From Spirochaetales bacterium (GTDB lineage: Bacteria > Spirochaetota > Spirochaetia > JAFGXN01), in NCBI GenBank assembly GCA_016936615.1, contig JAFGXN010000038.1:1-39675 (forward strand): a stretch of 39,675 bases of DNA. Reading direction: 5' to 3'. The position numbers and the translations under genes are program-made. How positions within the stretch are numbered: the first letter of the stretch is position 1; each line of letters opens with the position of its first letter. This document shows, one piece after another, positions 1 through 7,541 of the stretch. The notes under the pieces are model-generated. The model had not been told where the DNA came from. It was given only the letters and a program-made list of their open reading frames with translations, and ran no database searches.

Positions 1-1410
1 AGCACTGAGATCATCATTGTCGAGCCGAGTATCAGATTTTTTGCTAGCACTCTCTTCTACCGCGATATGTCGCAGATTCTTGCAGACAAGAAGATTACTT
101 TTTTACTTGAAGCTAGCGAAGATCAAATTCTTGGTTCAATTGCTATGCAGAAGTCTGATAAATTCCCAATAATAAAAAATATAAACATATTAAAACTGAA
201 TAGTAACTTCTTTGAAAAGATAGAAAAGCAGATTGATGATCTAAAGAAGACAATAGCTGCTAACAGGAGTACAGCAAAAAAGTTTAAGACGCTTTGGATT
301 AAAAATACTATACGCAATATGGAAGATTTCTCAACTGCTGTTTCACCTGCGATTTTGACAAATAGGTTTGCAGGGCTGCCTGCAATTGTCCTTGGGGCTG
401 GACCCTCTCTGAACAAAGTATTACCCAAAATCAAAGAACTCCAAGAGAAGGCGCTGATAATTGCTGTAGATACTGCGCTTCGGGGGCTAACTAGCCATGG
501 AGTTGTTCCAGATTTTTTCCTAATATCTGATCCACAGTACTGGAATATCAGACATCTTGACAACACCGACACAGCACAATCTATTCTGATTACATCGAGT
601 GAGGCTGTAGCTCTCTTTCCGAAGAGCAAATTCTCAATCTACTCAAGCTCTTCTTTTCCTATCTGCAAAAAAATCGAAGAGCTACTCAAGCCAGGACTCC
701 CCTCGCTCCGATCTGGTGGTTCTGTGATCACCTCAGCCTGGGATCTTGCCCAGACTCTTGGTTGCAATCAAATTTTTCTTGCAGGAATCGATTTCTCATA
801 TCCTGATTGCCAGACCCACTACCATGATAGCCGGTTTGAAAGCCTTGCACTTGCAAATAGTAACAGGTTCTCACCTTTTACGACATATAATTTTGCTACA
901 GTGAATGCTAGAACAACTTACTACGATTATAATTACTTAGGCAACAAAATAAAGAGTGATAAGCGCCTATCAATCTACAAGTGGTGGTTCGAAAGACAGT
1001 TCGAGTCTTCAAATCTAAAAAGCTTTAACCTTGAAAGCGACGGACTTGCTATAAAAAATCTAAAAAATGTAGAAATTAAAGCAATTTTAGATTTTCCAGA
1101 TTCTCGCAAGAAAATTGATTCCACTCTAGTCGAACTTAAAACTGAAATATTGAAAAACAAAGGAGAGAATTCATTTAAAAAGAATACAATACACGACTTT
1201 TTCTCTCAGGAAATTGCAATAATTGAAGATATTCTGAATTCAAGCGATAAATCCTTCAAGGATTTACCTGAAAACTCACTATCGAAAGAATTTTTTCTTT
1301 TAAATTTAGATGAAATTAGGGATAAATCTGAGCTTCTGAGAAAAGTTCTTGAAGATTTGAAATATTTTAGATTTTTTTATGAAAAAATATACGATTATTC
1401 TAAAGTATAA
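1..1410 (+). CDS. DUF115 / MptE-like motility-associated glycosyltransferase-family protein (5' end outside window)
   Basis: The frame is open from base 1, and the residues before the first in-window ATG (67) read as natural protein (IVEP, then FYRD), so the gene starts upstream and only its 3' part is here. The core carries GAGPSLNKVLPKI, followed by IIAVDTALRGL and PDFFLISDPQ, then SGGSVITSAWDLA and FLAGIDFSYPD. This is the DUF115 (6-hydroxymethylpterin pyrophosphokinase MptE-like, 'motility associated factor' Maf) signature. Family members are linked to flagellin glycosylation, for example nonulosonate transfer; the exact substrate cannot be read from sequence. After residue 330 the protein is lysine-rich and helical without a recognised domain. 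It converges on the purine operon, with a terminator between them. Family assignment is firm; biochemical role is inferred. Confidence 0.85.
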   Translation, partial: STEIIIVEPSIRFFASTLFYRDMSQILADKKITFLLEASEDQILGSIAMQKSDKFPIIKNINILKLNSNFFEKIEKQIDDLKKTIAANRSTAKKFKTLWIKNTIRNMEDFSTAVSPAILTNRFAGLPAIVLGAGPSLNKVLPKIKELQEKALIIAVDTALRGLTSHGVVPDFFLISDPQYWNIRHLDNTDTAQSILITSSEAVALFPKSKFSIYSSSSFPICKKIEELLKPGLPSLRSGGSVITSAWDLAQTLGCNQIFLAGIDFSYPDCQTHYHDSRFESLALANSNRFSPFTTYNFATVNARTTYYDYNYLGNKIKSDKRLSIYKWWFERQFESSNLKSFNLESDGLAIKNLKNVEIKAILDFPDSRKKIDSTLVELKTEILKNKGENSFKKNTIHDFFSQEIAIIEDILNSSDKSFKDLPENSLSKEFFLLNLDEIRDKSELLRKVLEDLKYFRFFYEKIYDYSKV

Positions 1411-1491
1411 TCACTATAATCCGATAAATAATTATAGTGATTAATAATTTAAAGCGATATACTATTCAACGTCCAGGTATATCGCTTTTTT
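1411..1491. terminator. Double hairpin terminator between convergent operons
   Basis: Two perfect inverted repeats follow the DUF115 stop codon. The first has a 10-bp stem (1411-1420 with 1431-1440) and a 10-nt loop. The second has a 12-bp stem (1451-1462 with 1477-1488) and ends in an unbroken T run to 1491 on the plus strand. The second is a classic intrinsic terminator for the plus-strand gene. Read on the minus strand the same stem is followed by TTTAAATTATTAA, so it may also end the purine operon. Confidence 0.85.
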
Positions 1492-1496
1492 TTATT

Positions 1497-2741
1497 TTAA
1501 TGTTTAAAACTTCGCTCGCCTGTGTAGACCATTGCAGCGTTAAATTCGTTGCAAGCCTCGATTGATTCGAAGTCACGAAGAGATCCTCCTGGCTGTATGA
1601 CAGCTGAGACACCTTCTTTTAGACCAATTTCTATACCATCTCGGAATGGAAAAAATGCGTCTGAGACCATTACTGAGCCTTTAAGACCAGCATTATCTTT
1701 TGCAACTTCGGCAAGAATCTCCTCTCGCTTAGCTTCATCGTCAAGAAGAGCCCATGGGGTGCCATATTTTACAAAAGAGAGCCTATCCCAAGCCTTTCTG
1801 TAAGCCTTATCTCGCGCAATCTCTGCTACTCCAACACGGTCTTGCTCGCCAGTTCCGATTCCCACTGTCGCGCCATCTTTTACAAACAGAACAGAATTTG
1901 AGGTTACACCACTCTCAACTAACCAACCAAAAAGCATGTCTTTTTTCTCCTGGTCTGTAGCTTCGCGATTAACACTGTAGCTCTTGCCCTGATAGACAGA
2001 TTCAGCCTTCAAGAAATCGTCGATAGATTTGACTTCAGGAGCAAATGACCATTGAACTGCAAGTCCGCCATCGATTAGAGATTTATAGTCGACAAAATAC
2101 TCATGTCTAAAATCTTTGAGTCTTGCAATGTTGTCAATCTTCATAACTCGAAGATTCTTCTTTTTAGCAAAAATTTCCATAACGCCAGGTTCAAACTCAG
2201 GTGCTGCGACAACCTCAGAGTAGCTTGATGCTATCATCTGCGCAGTCTCAATATCGATTGCTCTATTTAAAGCTATTGCACCACCAAACGCAGCAATTCT
2301 ATCAGCCATGTAGGCTTTGTCATAGCTGTTGGCAAGAGAATTGCCGATTGCTACACCACAAGGATTGTTGTGCTTTACAATTACAGTTGCAGGATCATCA
2401 AGATATCTAAGAATATTTAGGGCATTATCGATATCTGTTATATTGATCTTACCAGGATGCTTGCCAGACTGAATCAATTCGACATCCGAAGCCAGATATT
2501 TGCCTGGGAGGATGGATTTCACCTCTCCAAGTGTCAAATTACCATTTACTAGCTTATACAAGGCTGCTGGCTGTGATGGATTCTCTCCATAACGAAGACC
2601 TCTATCTTCGCCACCGATATTCCAAGTAACTCTCTGATAACTTAGAGTCTGTCTCTGACTTTCGTCAATAAAAGAGATCTCCATCTGTGCTGGGAAACTA
2701 TCTTTCTTGATAGTCTTATACATTTTAGTTAAATCACTCAT
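1497..2741 (-). CDS. purH: AICAR formyltransferase (stand-alone C-terminal half of PurH)
   Basis: This enzyme transfers the formyl group of 10-formyl-THF to AICAR to give FAICAR, the penultimate step of IMP synthesis, in the cytoplasm. At 414 aa it covers only the formyltransferase part of the usual ~510-530 aa bifunctional PurH. Visible motifs are RYGENPSQPAA (about residue 50), KHNNPCG with the catalytic Lys123-His124 pair, SDAFFPFRDG and QPGGS near the end, and the typical C-terminus TGERSFKH. The ATG follows TTGGAGAAG at good spacing. It lies 16 nt downstream of the separate IMP cyclohydrolase gene, so the two PurH activities are encoded by adjacent genes. The last gene of the folD operon. 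Confidence 0.93.
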   Translation of the reverse strand: MSDLTKMYKTIKKDSFPAQMEISFIDESQRQTLSYQRVTWNIGGEDRGLRYGENPSQPAALYKLVNGNLTLGEVKSILPGKYLASDVELIQSGKHPGKINITDIDNALNILRYLDDPATVIVKHNNPCGVAIGNSLANSYDKAYMADRIAAFGGAIALNRAIDIETAQMIASSYSEVVAAPEFEPGVMEIFAKKKNLRVMKIDNIARLKDFRHEYFVDYKSLIDGGLAVQWSFAPEVKSIDDFLKAESVYQGKSYSVNREATDQEKKDMLFGWLVESGVTSNSVLFVKDGATVGIGTGEQDRVGVAEIARDKAYRKAWDRLSFVKYGTPWALLDDEAKREEILAEVAKDNAGLKGSVMVSDAFFPFRDGIEIGLKEGVSAVIQPGGSLRDFESIEACNEFNAAMVYTGERSFKH

Positions 2742-2757
2742 CTATCTTCTCCAATAA

Positions 2758-3438
2758 TTAATGACAATTATATATTTTTTCTACCATTGAAAAATCTGTA
2801 TCACCAAGATAATCAGAAATTGCACGGTCATAATTTGCTGTATGTTCAAATGATTTTTTTGCAAGGTTGAACCTCGTAGATAAAGACAAGCAACCTTGAG
2901 CATGTTTCATTTCAGAAATAAGAGCTGAATAATCTGAAGGATCACAAACAGAAGCAACCCTGATGAAATTCTTTGCAGAAGCTCTGCACATACATGGTCC
3001 ACCAATATCGATATTACCACGAGCAATTTCAGGTGTGACATCAGATTTTTTAATAGCTTGCTGGAAAGGATACAAATTAACAACAACCATATCTATATCA
3101 GAAGCACCTACTCTTTCCATATCTTCTCTATGATCTCTATTATAAGTCTCACTTAAAATCCCCATGTAGATCTTAAAATCTAGTGTCTTGACAAGTCCTC
3201 CCTGCATCTCAGGTTGCCCAGTGTAGTTAGAGACAGAAACAAGATTGTTAGACCATCCTGAGCCTAAAAAATCCTTAATCGCATTAAATGTTCCACCAGT
3301 AGAATAAATTGTAACCTTAGGATTAACACTAATCAAACCAGCAACAAACTCTTCAATCCCTGTCTTGTCAGAAACACTGATTAGGACAGTTCTAATCTTT
3401 ACCAAATTATCGATATCAACGACATTATTAAAACTCAT
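2758..3438 (-). CDS. purH: IMP cyclohydrolase (stand-alone N-terminal, MGS-like half of PurH)
   Basis: A 226-aa protein matching the cyclohydrolase domain of PurH, which closes FAICAR to IMP. Recognisable blocks are LISVSDKTGIEEFV (near residue 20), YSTGGTFNAI, the substrate-loop region PEMQGGLVKTLDFKIYMGIL, VVVNLYPF, and NIDIGGPCMCRASAKNF. Several positions differ from the common fused enzyme, which reads PE..GGRVKTLHPKIHGGIL and GGPSM.RAAAKN. This suggests a divergent branch of stand-alone cyclohydrolases. The ATG overlaps the folD stop as TAATG and is preceded by TGGAGTG, indicating translational coupling. Function follows from homology and from the partner gene directly downstream. Confidence 0.9.
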   Translation of the reverse strand: MSFNNVVDIDNLVKIRTVLISVSDKTGIEEFVAGLISVNPKVTIYSTGGTFNAIKDFLGSGWSNNLVSVSNYTGQPEMQGGLVKTLDFKIYMGILSETYNRDHREDMERVGASDIDMVVVNLYPFQQAIKKSDVTPEIARGNIDIGGPCMCRASAKNFIRVASVCDPSDYSALISEMKHAQGCLSLSTRFNLAKKSFEHTANYDRAISDYLGDTDFSMVEKIYNCH

Positions 3439-4325
3439 TATTTCACTCCATTATGTTTTTTTGCTGATTTTACAATATTGAACAATAGCATTGTTCTAGT
3501 CATAGGACCAACTCCACCTGGAACAGGTGTTATATATGAGGCCTTTTCTTTGACAGTATCAAACTCGACATCGCCACAAAGCCTAAATCCACTTTTCTTT
3601 GATGAATCCTCGATACGATTAACACCAACATCAATTACAATCGCACCTTCACGAACCATATCAGCCTTAATCATGTTAGGTTGCCCTGCAGCAGCAATAA
3701 TTATATCAGCCTGCAAGGTCTCAGCCTTTAAATCTGCTGTTCCTGTATGACAAATTGTCACTGTAGCATTAGCATTTTTTCCTCTTCCTAGAAGAAGATT
3801 CGCAACTGGCTTTCCAACAATATTACTTCGACCAACAACAACAACCTTTTTCCCTGAAGTCTCAAGTCCTTTGCGCTTGAGCATCTCTAGTACACCATTT
3901 GGAGTACATGGCAAAAAAGCCTCCTGACCTGTAACCATTCGACCAACATTTATTGGATGAAAGCCATCTACATCCTTCTCAGGAGAGATTGCATTCAAAA
4001 CCTTATCAGAATCGATATGCTTTGGAACTGGAAGTTGAACAAGTATGCCATGAATCTTAGGATCATTATTCATCTTCTCGACTAATGCCAACAAATCAGC
4101 CTCAGATGTTGTCTCTGGAAGCCTATTATCATCGGAATAGATCCCTACCTCTTCGCAATCTCTCTCTTTTGCAGTAACATAAGACCGACTAGCTGGATCA
4201 TCACCCACGAGAATTACACCCAATCCTGGCACAATACCTTTTTCCTTTAACTTTTGAACTTCAAGCTTCAACTCAGTCCGAATATCTTGAGAAATTTCGT
4301 TCCCACTAATTATTTCAGCTAACAT
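3438..4325 (-). CDS. folD: Bifunctional methylenetetrahydrofolate dehydrogenase / methenyl-THF cyclohydrolase
   Basis: FolD interconverts 5,10-methylene-THF, 5,10-methenyl-THF and 10-formyl-THF. The length (295 aa) is normal for the family. The active-site segment SRSYVTAK contains Tyr49 and catalytic Lys53. Other family blocks are VQLPVPKHID, SPEKDVDGFHP, PCTPNGVLEML, the nucleotide-binding VVVGRSNIVGKPVA, and the C-terminal PVPGGVGPMTRTMLL. A strong GGAGGAG precedes the ATG. It is the first gene of the operon and supplies the 10-formyl-THF used by the AICAR formyltransferase two genes downstream, which makes the grouping functionally sensible. Confidence 0.96.
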   Translation of the reverse strand: MLAEIISGNEISQDIRTELKLEVQKLKEKGIVPGLGVILVGDDPASRSYVTAKERDCEEVGIYSDDNRLPETTSEADLLALVEKMNNDPKIHGILVQLPVPKHIDSDKVLNAISPEKDVDGFHPINVGRMVTGQEAFLPCTPNGVLEMLKRKGLETSGKKVVVVGRSNIVGKPVANLLLGRGKNANATVTICHTGTADLKAETLQADIIIAAAGQPNMIKADMVREGAIVIDVGVNRIEDSSKKSGFRLCGDVEFDTVKEKASYITPVPGGVGPMTRTMLLFNIVKSAKKHNGVK

Positions 4326-4383
4326 ATCTCCTCCATAGTTATAAATAAAAAATTAAAATACAAAGCCTATACTAATTTTTATC

Positions 4384-4415
4384 ATAGTATATATGCTTTT
4401 TCAAGTATATACTAT
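4384..4415. promoter_or_regulatory. 10-bp perfect inverted repeat in the folD/OMP divergent region
   Basis: ATAGTATATA at 4384-4393 is exactly repeated in inverted orientation at 4406-4415, separated by 12 nt. It lies between the divergent folD operon and the outer membrane protein gene, where both promoters must be. It could be a regulator site for the purine/folate operon or simply two symmetrical AT-rich -10 regions. No purine riboswitch could be recognised in this 145-nt gap. Confidence 0.4.
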
Positions 4416-4443
4416 TGATATTGTAACTTTGCAATGATATTAT
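4415..4443 (+). promoter_or_regulatory. Sigma70-type promoter for the OMP-lipoprotein-rnhB operon
   Basis: TTGATA (4415-4420), a 17-bp spacer, then TATTAT (4438-4443). Predicted start is near 4450, about 20 nt before the TTG start codon at 4471. This leaves room for the GGAG at 4461-4464 but makes the ATG at 4459 nearly leaderless. Confidence 0.6.
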
Positions 4444-4470
4444 TGCTTATAAATTCAAATGGAGAAAATT

Positions 4471-5175
4471 TTGAAAAAAAACATTCTTTTAATAATACTC
4501 ATATTTTTATCAAGTTTTTTTACTTTTGCTGATGAAAATGATTCGAGCACTACAGCAGAGACAGAAACCTCATCTGAGGAAGAAGCTTCTACAAACGAAA
4601 AGAATATCGATAACACACTTTTCAAAGGTGAACACCAGTTATGCTTTGCACTTGGCTTAAATGTTCCGATGTTTACCAAATTCCTATATGACAATTCAAT
4701 CGGAGATAATGGACTTATCTTCGGACCTGACATGTATCAAAGGATTCCAGTCGGTGGAATGCTTGGACTAGACTACAAATTTGCAATTGCAGATAACTTT
4801 CTAGTTGGGGGCTCGCTTGAAGGCGGTCTATTTTCTACTACAGGTGGCAACACCCACACTATTGCAGCTTTAAGCGCATCTTTTACATACAATATAAGGA
4901 GATGGCCTTTTGATATCCCGTTAAGCATCAATATCGGAGCCTACCTTAACACACTCAAACTTAAAGACTCTCAACTTAGCTATACTTCAGCTAATATTTT
5001 TATAAAGCCACAATTTGCATTCTACTGGAACATCAATCAAGATTGGGCATTCGGCTTCAACACATCAATGTGGATGTTACCTGAGTTCTACGCCGATGAG
5101 GCTAAGAAGAATGATGCTGCTATGAGTTTCTACTGGAATTTTGGACTAACAGCTAGATATAGGTTAAAGAGGTAG
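4471..5175 (+). CDS. Probable outer-membrane beta-barrel protein
   Basis: The start is taken as TTG at 4471. GGAG sits 6 nt upstream, and this start gives a clean signal peptide (KKNILLIILIFLSSFFTFA, then DEN). The in-frame ATG at 4459 has no ribosome site and would only add four residues. After the signal comes a Ser/Glu/Thr-rich acidic linker of about 25 residues. About 180 residues follow with alternating polar/hydrophobic strands and many aromatics, such as GGMLGLDYKFAIADNF and FAFYWNINQDWAFGFN, ending in LTARYRLKR. This looks like a small barrel of roughly eight strands. I do not recognise a specific family. It is directly followed by a lipoprotein gene, so the pair may act together at the envelope. 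Confidence 0.7.
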   Translation: MKKNILLIILIFLSSFFTFADENDSSTTAETETSSEEEASTNEKNIDNTLFKGEHQLCFALGLNVPMFTKFLYDNSIGDNGLIFGPDMYQRIPVGGMLGLDYKFAIADNFLVGGSLEGGLFSTTGGNTHTIAALSASFTYNIRRWPFDIPLSINIGAYLNTLKLKDSQLSYTSANIFIKPQFAFYWNINQDWAFGFNTSMWMLPEFYADEAKKNDAAMSFYWNFGLTARYRLKR

Positions 5176-5181
5176 ATGAAT

Positions 5182-6636
5182 ATGAAAAAATTAATACTAT
5201 GTACAATAATTACTTCGCTCTTTTTAAGTTGCAATATTGAAAAAGGAATTTTTTACACACTTCAAACTGAGAAACCTGCATCAAATTCTGGGCTCAACCA
5301 ATATTCAACCATACACAAAGTAGCAGAAGACTCAACGAATTTATATATTCTTGGTAATATGATAATGACTTTGGAAAAGACAAAGGCAATTGACTCAGAA
5401 AATAGTGAAAATTGGTCACTTTTAGACACTTTCAAAGATCCTGATTTCAAACCAGAAAAGGCTTCACACCTCTCAGCTAGAGACTTAGAAAGTTTTGATG
5501 GCAATATATATGCCTCTTTTACAAATCAAACTGAAAACAGATTAGTTTACCTTAAAAAAGATGATGACGATGTGAATAAGTGGTTCCAAATTGAATTAAA
5601 CTTGACTATAAATCGCAACGGAAATAACGAGAGTGGCTCTCTGAGCGAATTAAAACTTGAAATAATAAAATTTTTAAAAACTGACAGTGAACTCTACATT
5701 TTGTGCAACGACAAGAGTCGATTCTTAGAAAACACTTCTCGCAACACAATAAGTTACCCGCCTATTTACTATATGTTCAATATTGATGCTTCAAATATTG
5801 CTAGCTCAAATGTATTCCCTGCTGTTGCTGTAACTGGAACAATTGGTCAGCAAAATGTAGCAACAGGATTCAACTATTTTATTGAAAAATTAGTAAAATA
5901 CACTGATGCAAGCTTGGTAGAAAAATATATATTTTCAGCTGGGACTCAATTCTACCAGATTAGCGGAGCAACAATTCTAGACAGTGGAATTACCAAAATC
6001 CCAACTATAGATGAAAACGCTACTAACTACCTTAAAGAGATTATATCATTTGATGTACTTCCACTCGAGAATCAAAATGATTTAATTATGGTAAATGGTT
6101 GGTTCCTTCAGTCAGAAAGAAAGAGATTTAGAAATTTTGTAATTTTCCCTGCTAACGGTGCAGTTCCAGAAATGATTCTAAGCGCTGACTTAACTATGAA
6201 CAAGACAAATATAGACCCTACAGAACTTAAAGGGACAAAAATTTTCTTTATTAACAAGACTCAAGAAGCGTCGAACTCTCTATTTTTAGTCGGAACTAGA
6301 CTCGGTTTCTACGATTATAACCCTCTGACCCTTGATGCAAGTCGAAATTTTACTGGATTTTCATACGCTTCGACAGATGGAACATATACGACAACAAACA
6401 AACCTGTCAAGACTGGTGCAATCTCTAGTGATGAAAATGTAAATACAAATTTTAACACTGTGAGCGATGTAGCAATAATATCTCAAGCCTTGTACAATGT
6501 CTCAATAATTGATTTTTACGAGACAACAATCAATGGCAACACATACCTTTTTGCATTGACCGCAGGAAACAGCCTCTGGTACTGCAACCTAGGGCCTATC
6601 AAGGATGCAGGATTTAAGATTTGGAAAAGAGTATAA
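5182..6636 (+). CDS. Hypothetical lipoprotein
   Basis: The N-terminus MKKLILCTIITSLFLSC is a lipoprotein signal ending in a lipobox cysteine. Two ATGs are possible (5176 directly after the upstream stop, 5182 six bases later). I prefer 5182 because the AAAGAGG ending at 5172 is then about 9 nt away. The mature part (about 465 aa) has recurring short beta-type segments such as YILGNMIM, NIYASFTN, LYILCNDKS, SLFLVGTRLGFY and YLFALTAGNSLWYCNL. This resembles a beta-propeller or sensor-like repeat fold, but no named family is recognised. It is co-transcribed with the preceding barrel-like gene and overlaps rnhB by 16 nt. Confidence 0.75.
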   Translation: MKKLILCTIITSLFLSCNIEKGIFYTLQTEKPASNSGLNQYSTIHKVAEDSTNLYILGNMIMTLEKTKAIDSENSENWSLLDTFKDPDFKPEKASHLSARDLESFDGNIYASFTNQTENRLVYLKKDDDDVNKWFQIELNLTINRNGNNESGSLSELKLEIIKFLKTDSELYILCNDKSRFLENTSRNTISYPPIYYMFNIDASNIASSNVFPAVAVTGTIGQQNVATGFNYFIEKLVKYTDASLVEKYIFSAGTQFYQISGATILDSGITKIPTIDENATNYLKEIISFDVLPLENQNDLIMVNGWFLQSERKRFRNFVIFPANGAVPEMILSADLTMNKTNIDPTELKGTKIFFINKTQEASNSLFLVGTRLGFYDYNPLTLDASRNFTGFSYASTDGTYTTTNKPVKTGAISSDENVNTNFNTVSDVAIISQALYNVSIIDFYETTINGNTYLFALTAGNSLWYCNLGPIKDAGFKIWKRV

Positions 6637-7181
6637 TCTGCGGAATAGATGAGGCTGGAAGAGGCCCCATAGCTGGACCAGTCTGCGCTGCTGCGGTAGT
6701 CTTCAAAGCTGACTGTCCAGCAGAACTTTTTTCACAACTTAACGACTCAAAGAAACTAACAGAAGCTAAGCGACTCTCACTAGCAATTGAAATTAAAAAG
6801 CACTCTTTCTGGGGTGTTGGCTGGTTCTCACATTCTGAAATTGATAGAATCAATATTCACTGGGCAACTCTAAGCGCCATGAAGAAGGCCTACAAAGCAA
6901 TGAGACATGAAGCTGACATAGCATACGTCGATGGGAAATTCACACCAGAAATTGGAATTGATGCTCAAGCTATAGTAAAAGGAGACTCTCTAGTAAAAGA
7001 GATTATGGCTGCCTCAATTATTGCCAAGACTGAACGAGATAATCTGATGCAGATACTTGATAACCGTTACCCAGGTTGGGAATTCAAAAAAAATAAGGGA
7101 TACCCAACAAAAAGACATAAAGAATTATGTCAAATTAATGGAATATCCCCATACCATAGACTCTCTTTCAAAAGAAACTAG
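6621..7181 (+). CDS. rnhB: Ribonuclease HII
   Basis: RNase HII removes ribonucleotides and RNA primers from DNA-RNA hybrids. The protein opens with the diagnostic GIDEAGRGPIAGPV (Asp10, Glu11). It continues with NDSKKLT, HWATLSAMKKA, YVDGK (Asp104), VKGDSLVKEIMAASIIAKTERD (quoted in two parts: KGD at 121-122 and ASIIAKTERD ending at Asp140) and YPGWEFKKNKGYPTKRH. All metal-binding acids are present. The start is TTG: an in-frame stop lies two codons upstream, and the TTG leaves the normal short leader before the first motif. The 186 aa length is at the short end for the family. Its stop shares the bases CTAG with the stop of the convergent PUR-alpha gene. Confidence 0.95.
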   Translation: MEKSIICGIDEAGRGPIAGPVCAAAVVFKADCPAELFSQLNDSKKLTEAKRLSLAIEIKKHSFWGVGWFSHSEIDRINIHWATLSAMKKAYKAMRHEADIAYVDGKFTPEIGIDAQAIVKGDSLVKEIMAASIIAKTERDNLMQILDNRYPGWEFKKNKGYPTKRHKELCQINGISPYHRLSFKRN

Positions 7182-7450
7182 TCTAAGTCGCTTGAAATAT
7201 TTTTTCGTTTAAACGATTTTGGCTTTCTCTGCTTCATGTAATCAATTGCCTTCAGCATCTCTACTTTAAAAGTATCTAAATCCTCAGGAAATACTAAAAT
7301 AGACTGTCTTTCGAAGCCAGAAATCCCCTGCTGCTTGCTCTCAACAACATTCAAATACAACTCACCTTTCCTATTTTCTTTTACATTAAAAAAATAAGAT
7401 CTTTTCTCAGTAACTATTTTAGAAGAAAAAACTTCACCTCGCTCACCCAT
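7178..7450 (-). CDS. PUR-alpha family nucleic-acid-binding protein (BpuR/DUF3276-like)
   Basis: A 90-aa protein beginning MGERGEVFSSKIVTEKRSYF, then FNVKENRKGELYLNVVESK and ILVFPEDLDTFKVEMLKAI. This single PUR repeat is shared by the DUF3276 proteins of Bacteroidota and the spirochaete regulator BpuR. Borrelia BpuR binds DNA and RNA and modulates expression, including its own. The C-terminal tail KQRKPKSFKRK is strongly basic, consistent with nucleic-acid binding. GGAG precedes the ATG by about 8 nt. It has its own promoter and overlaps rnhB tail-to-tail by four bases. Target genes cannot be inferred from the window. Confidence 0.85.
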   Translation of the reverse strand: MGERGEVFSSKIVTEKRSYFFNVKENRKGELYLNVVESKQQGISGFERQSILVFPEDLDTFKVEMLKAIDYMKQRKPKSFKRKNISSDLD

Positions 7451-7477
7451 ATATACATCTCCAGATTATTATAATTA

Positions 7478-7506
7478 ACTATACTAAAAATAATGATTTT
7501 AATCAA
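7478..7506 (-). promoter_or_regulatory. Sigma70-type promoter of the PUR-alpha gene
   Basis: On the minus strand TTGATT (7506-7501), a 17-bp spacer, then TATAGT (7483-7478). The predicted start lies about 20 nt before the ribosome-binding site. It separates this gene from the upstream queA operon. Confidence 0.65.
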
Positions 7507-7541
7507 TTAGATATACAAGTAGTCTAAAATTTTTTGATAAA

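Noticed and set aside
123-629. Minus-strand frame of 168 codons inside the DUF115 gene.
   Set aside because: It is a shadow of a well-supported plus-strand coding region, with no ribosome site or recognisable domain.
2742-2757. The split between the two PurH genes as a sequencing frameshift.
   Set aside because: The upstream gene ends in a proper stop after a complete domain, and a good ribosome site and ATG open the second gene, which has its own extended N-terminus.
4326-4470. A purine or THF riboswitch before folD.
   Set aside because: The leader is short and AT-rich, and no conserved aptamer core could be recognised; only a simple inverted repeat is present.
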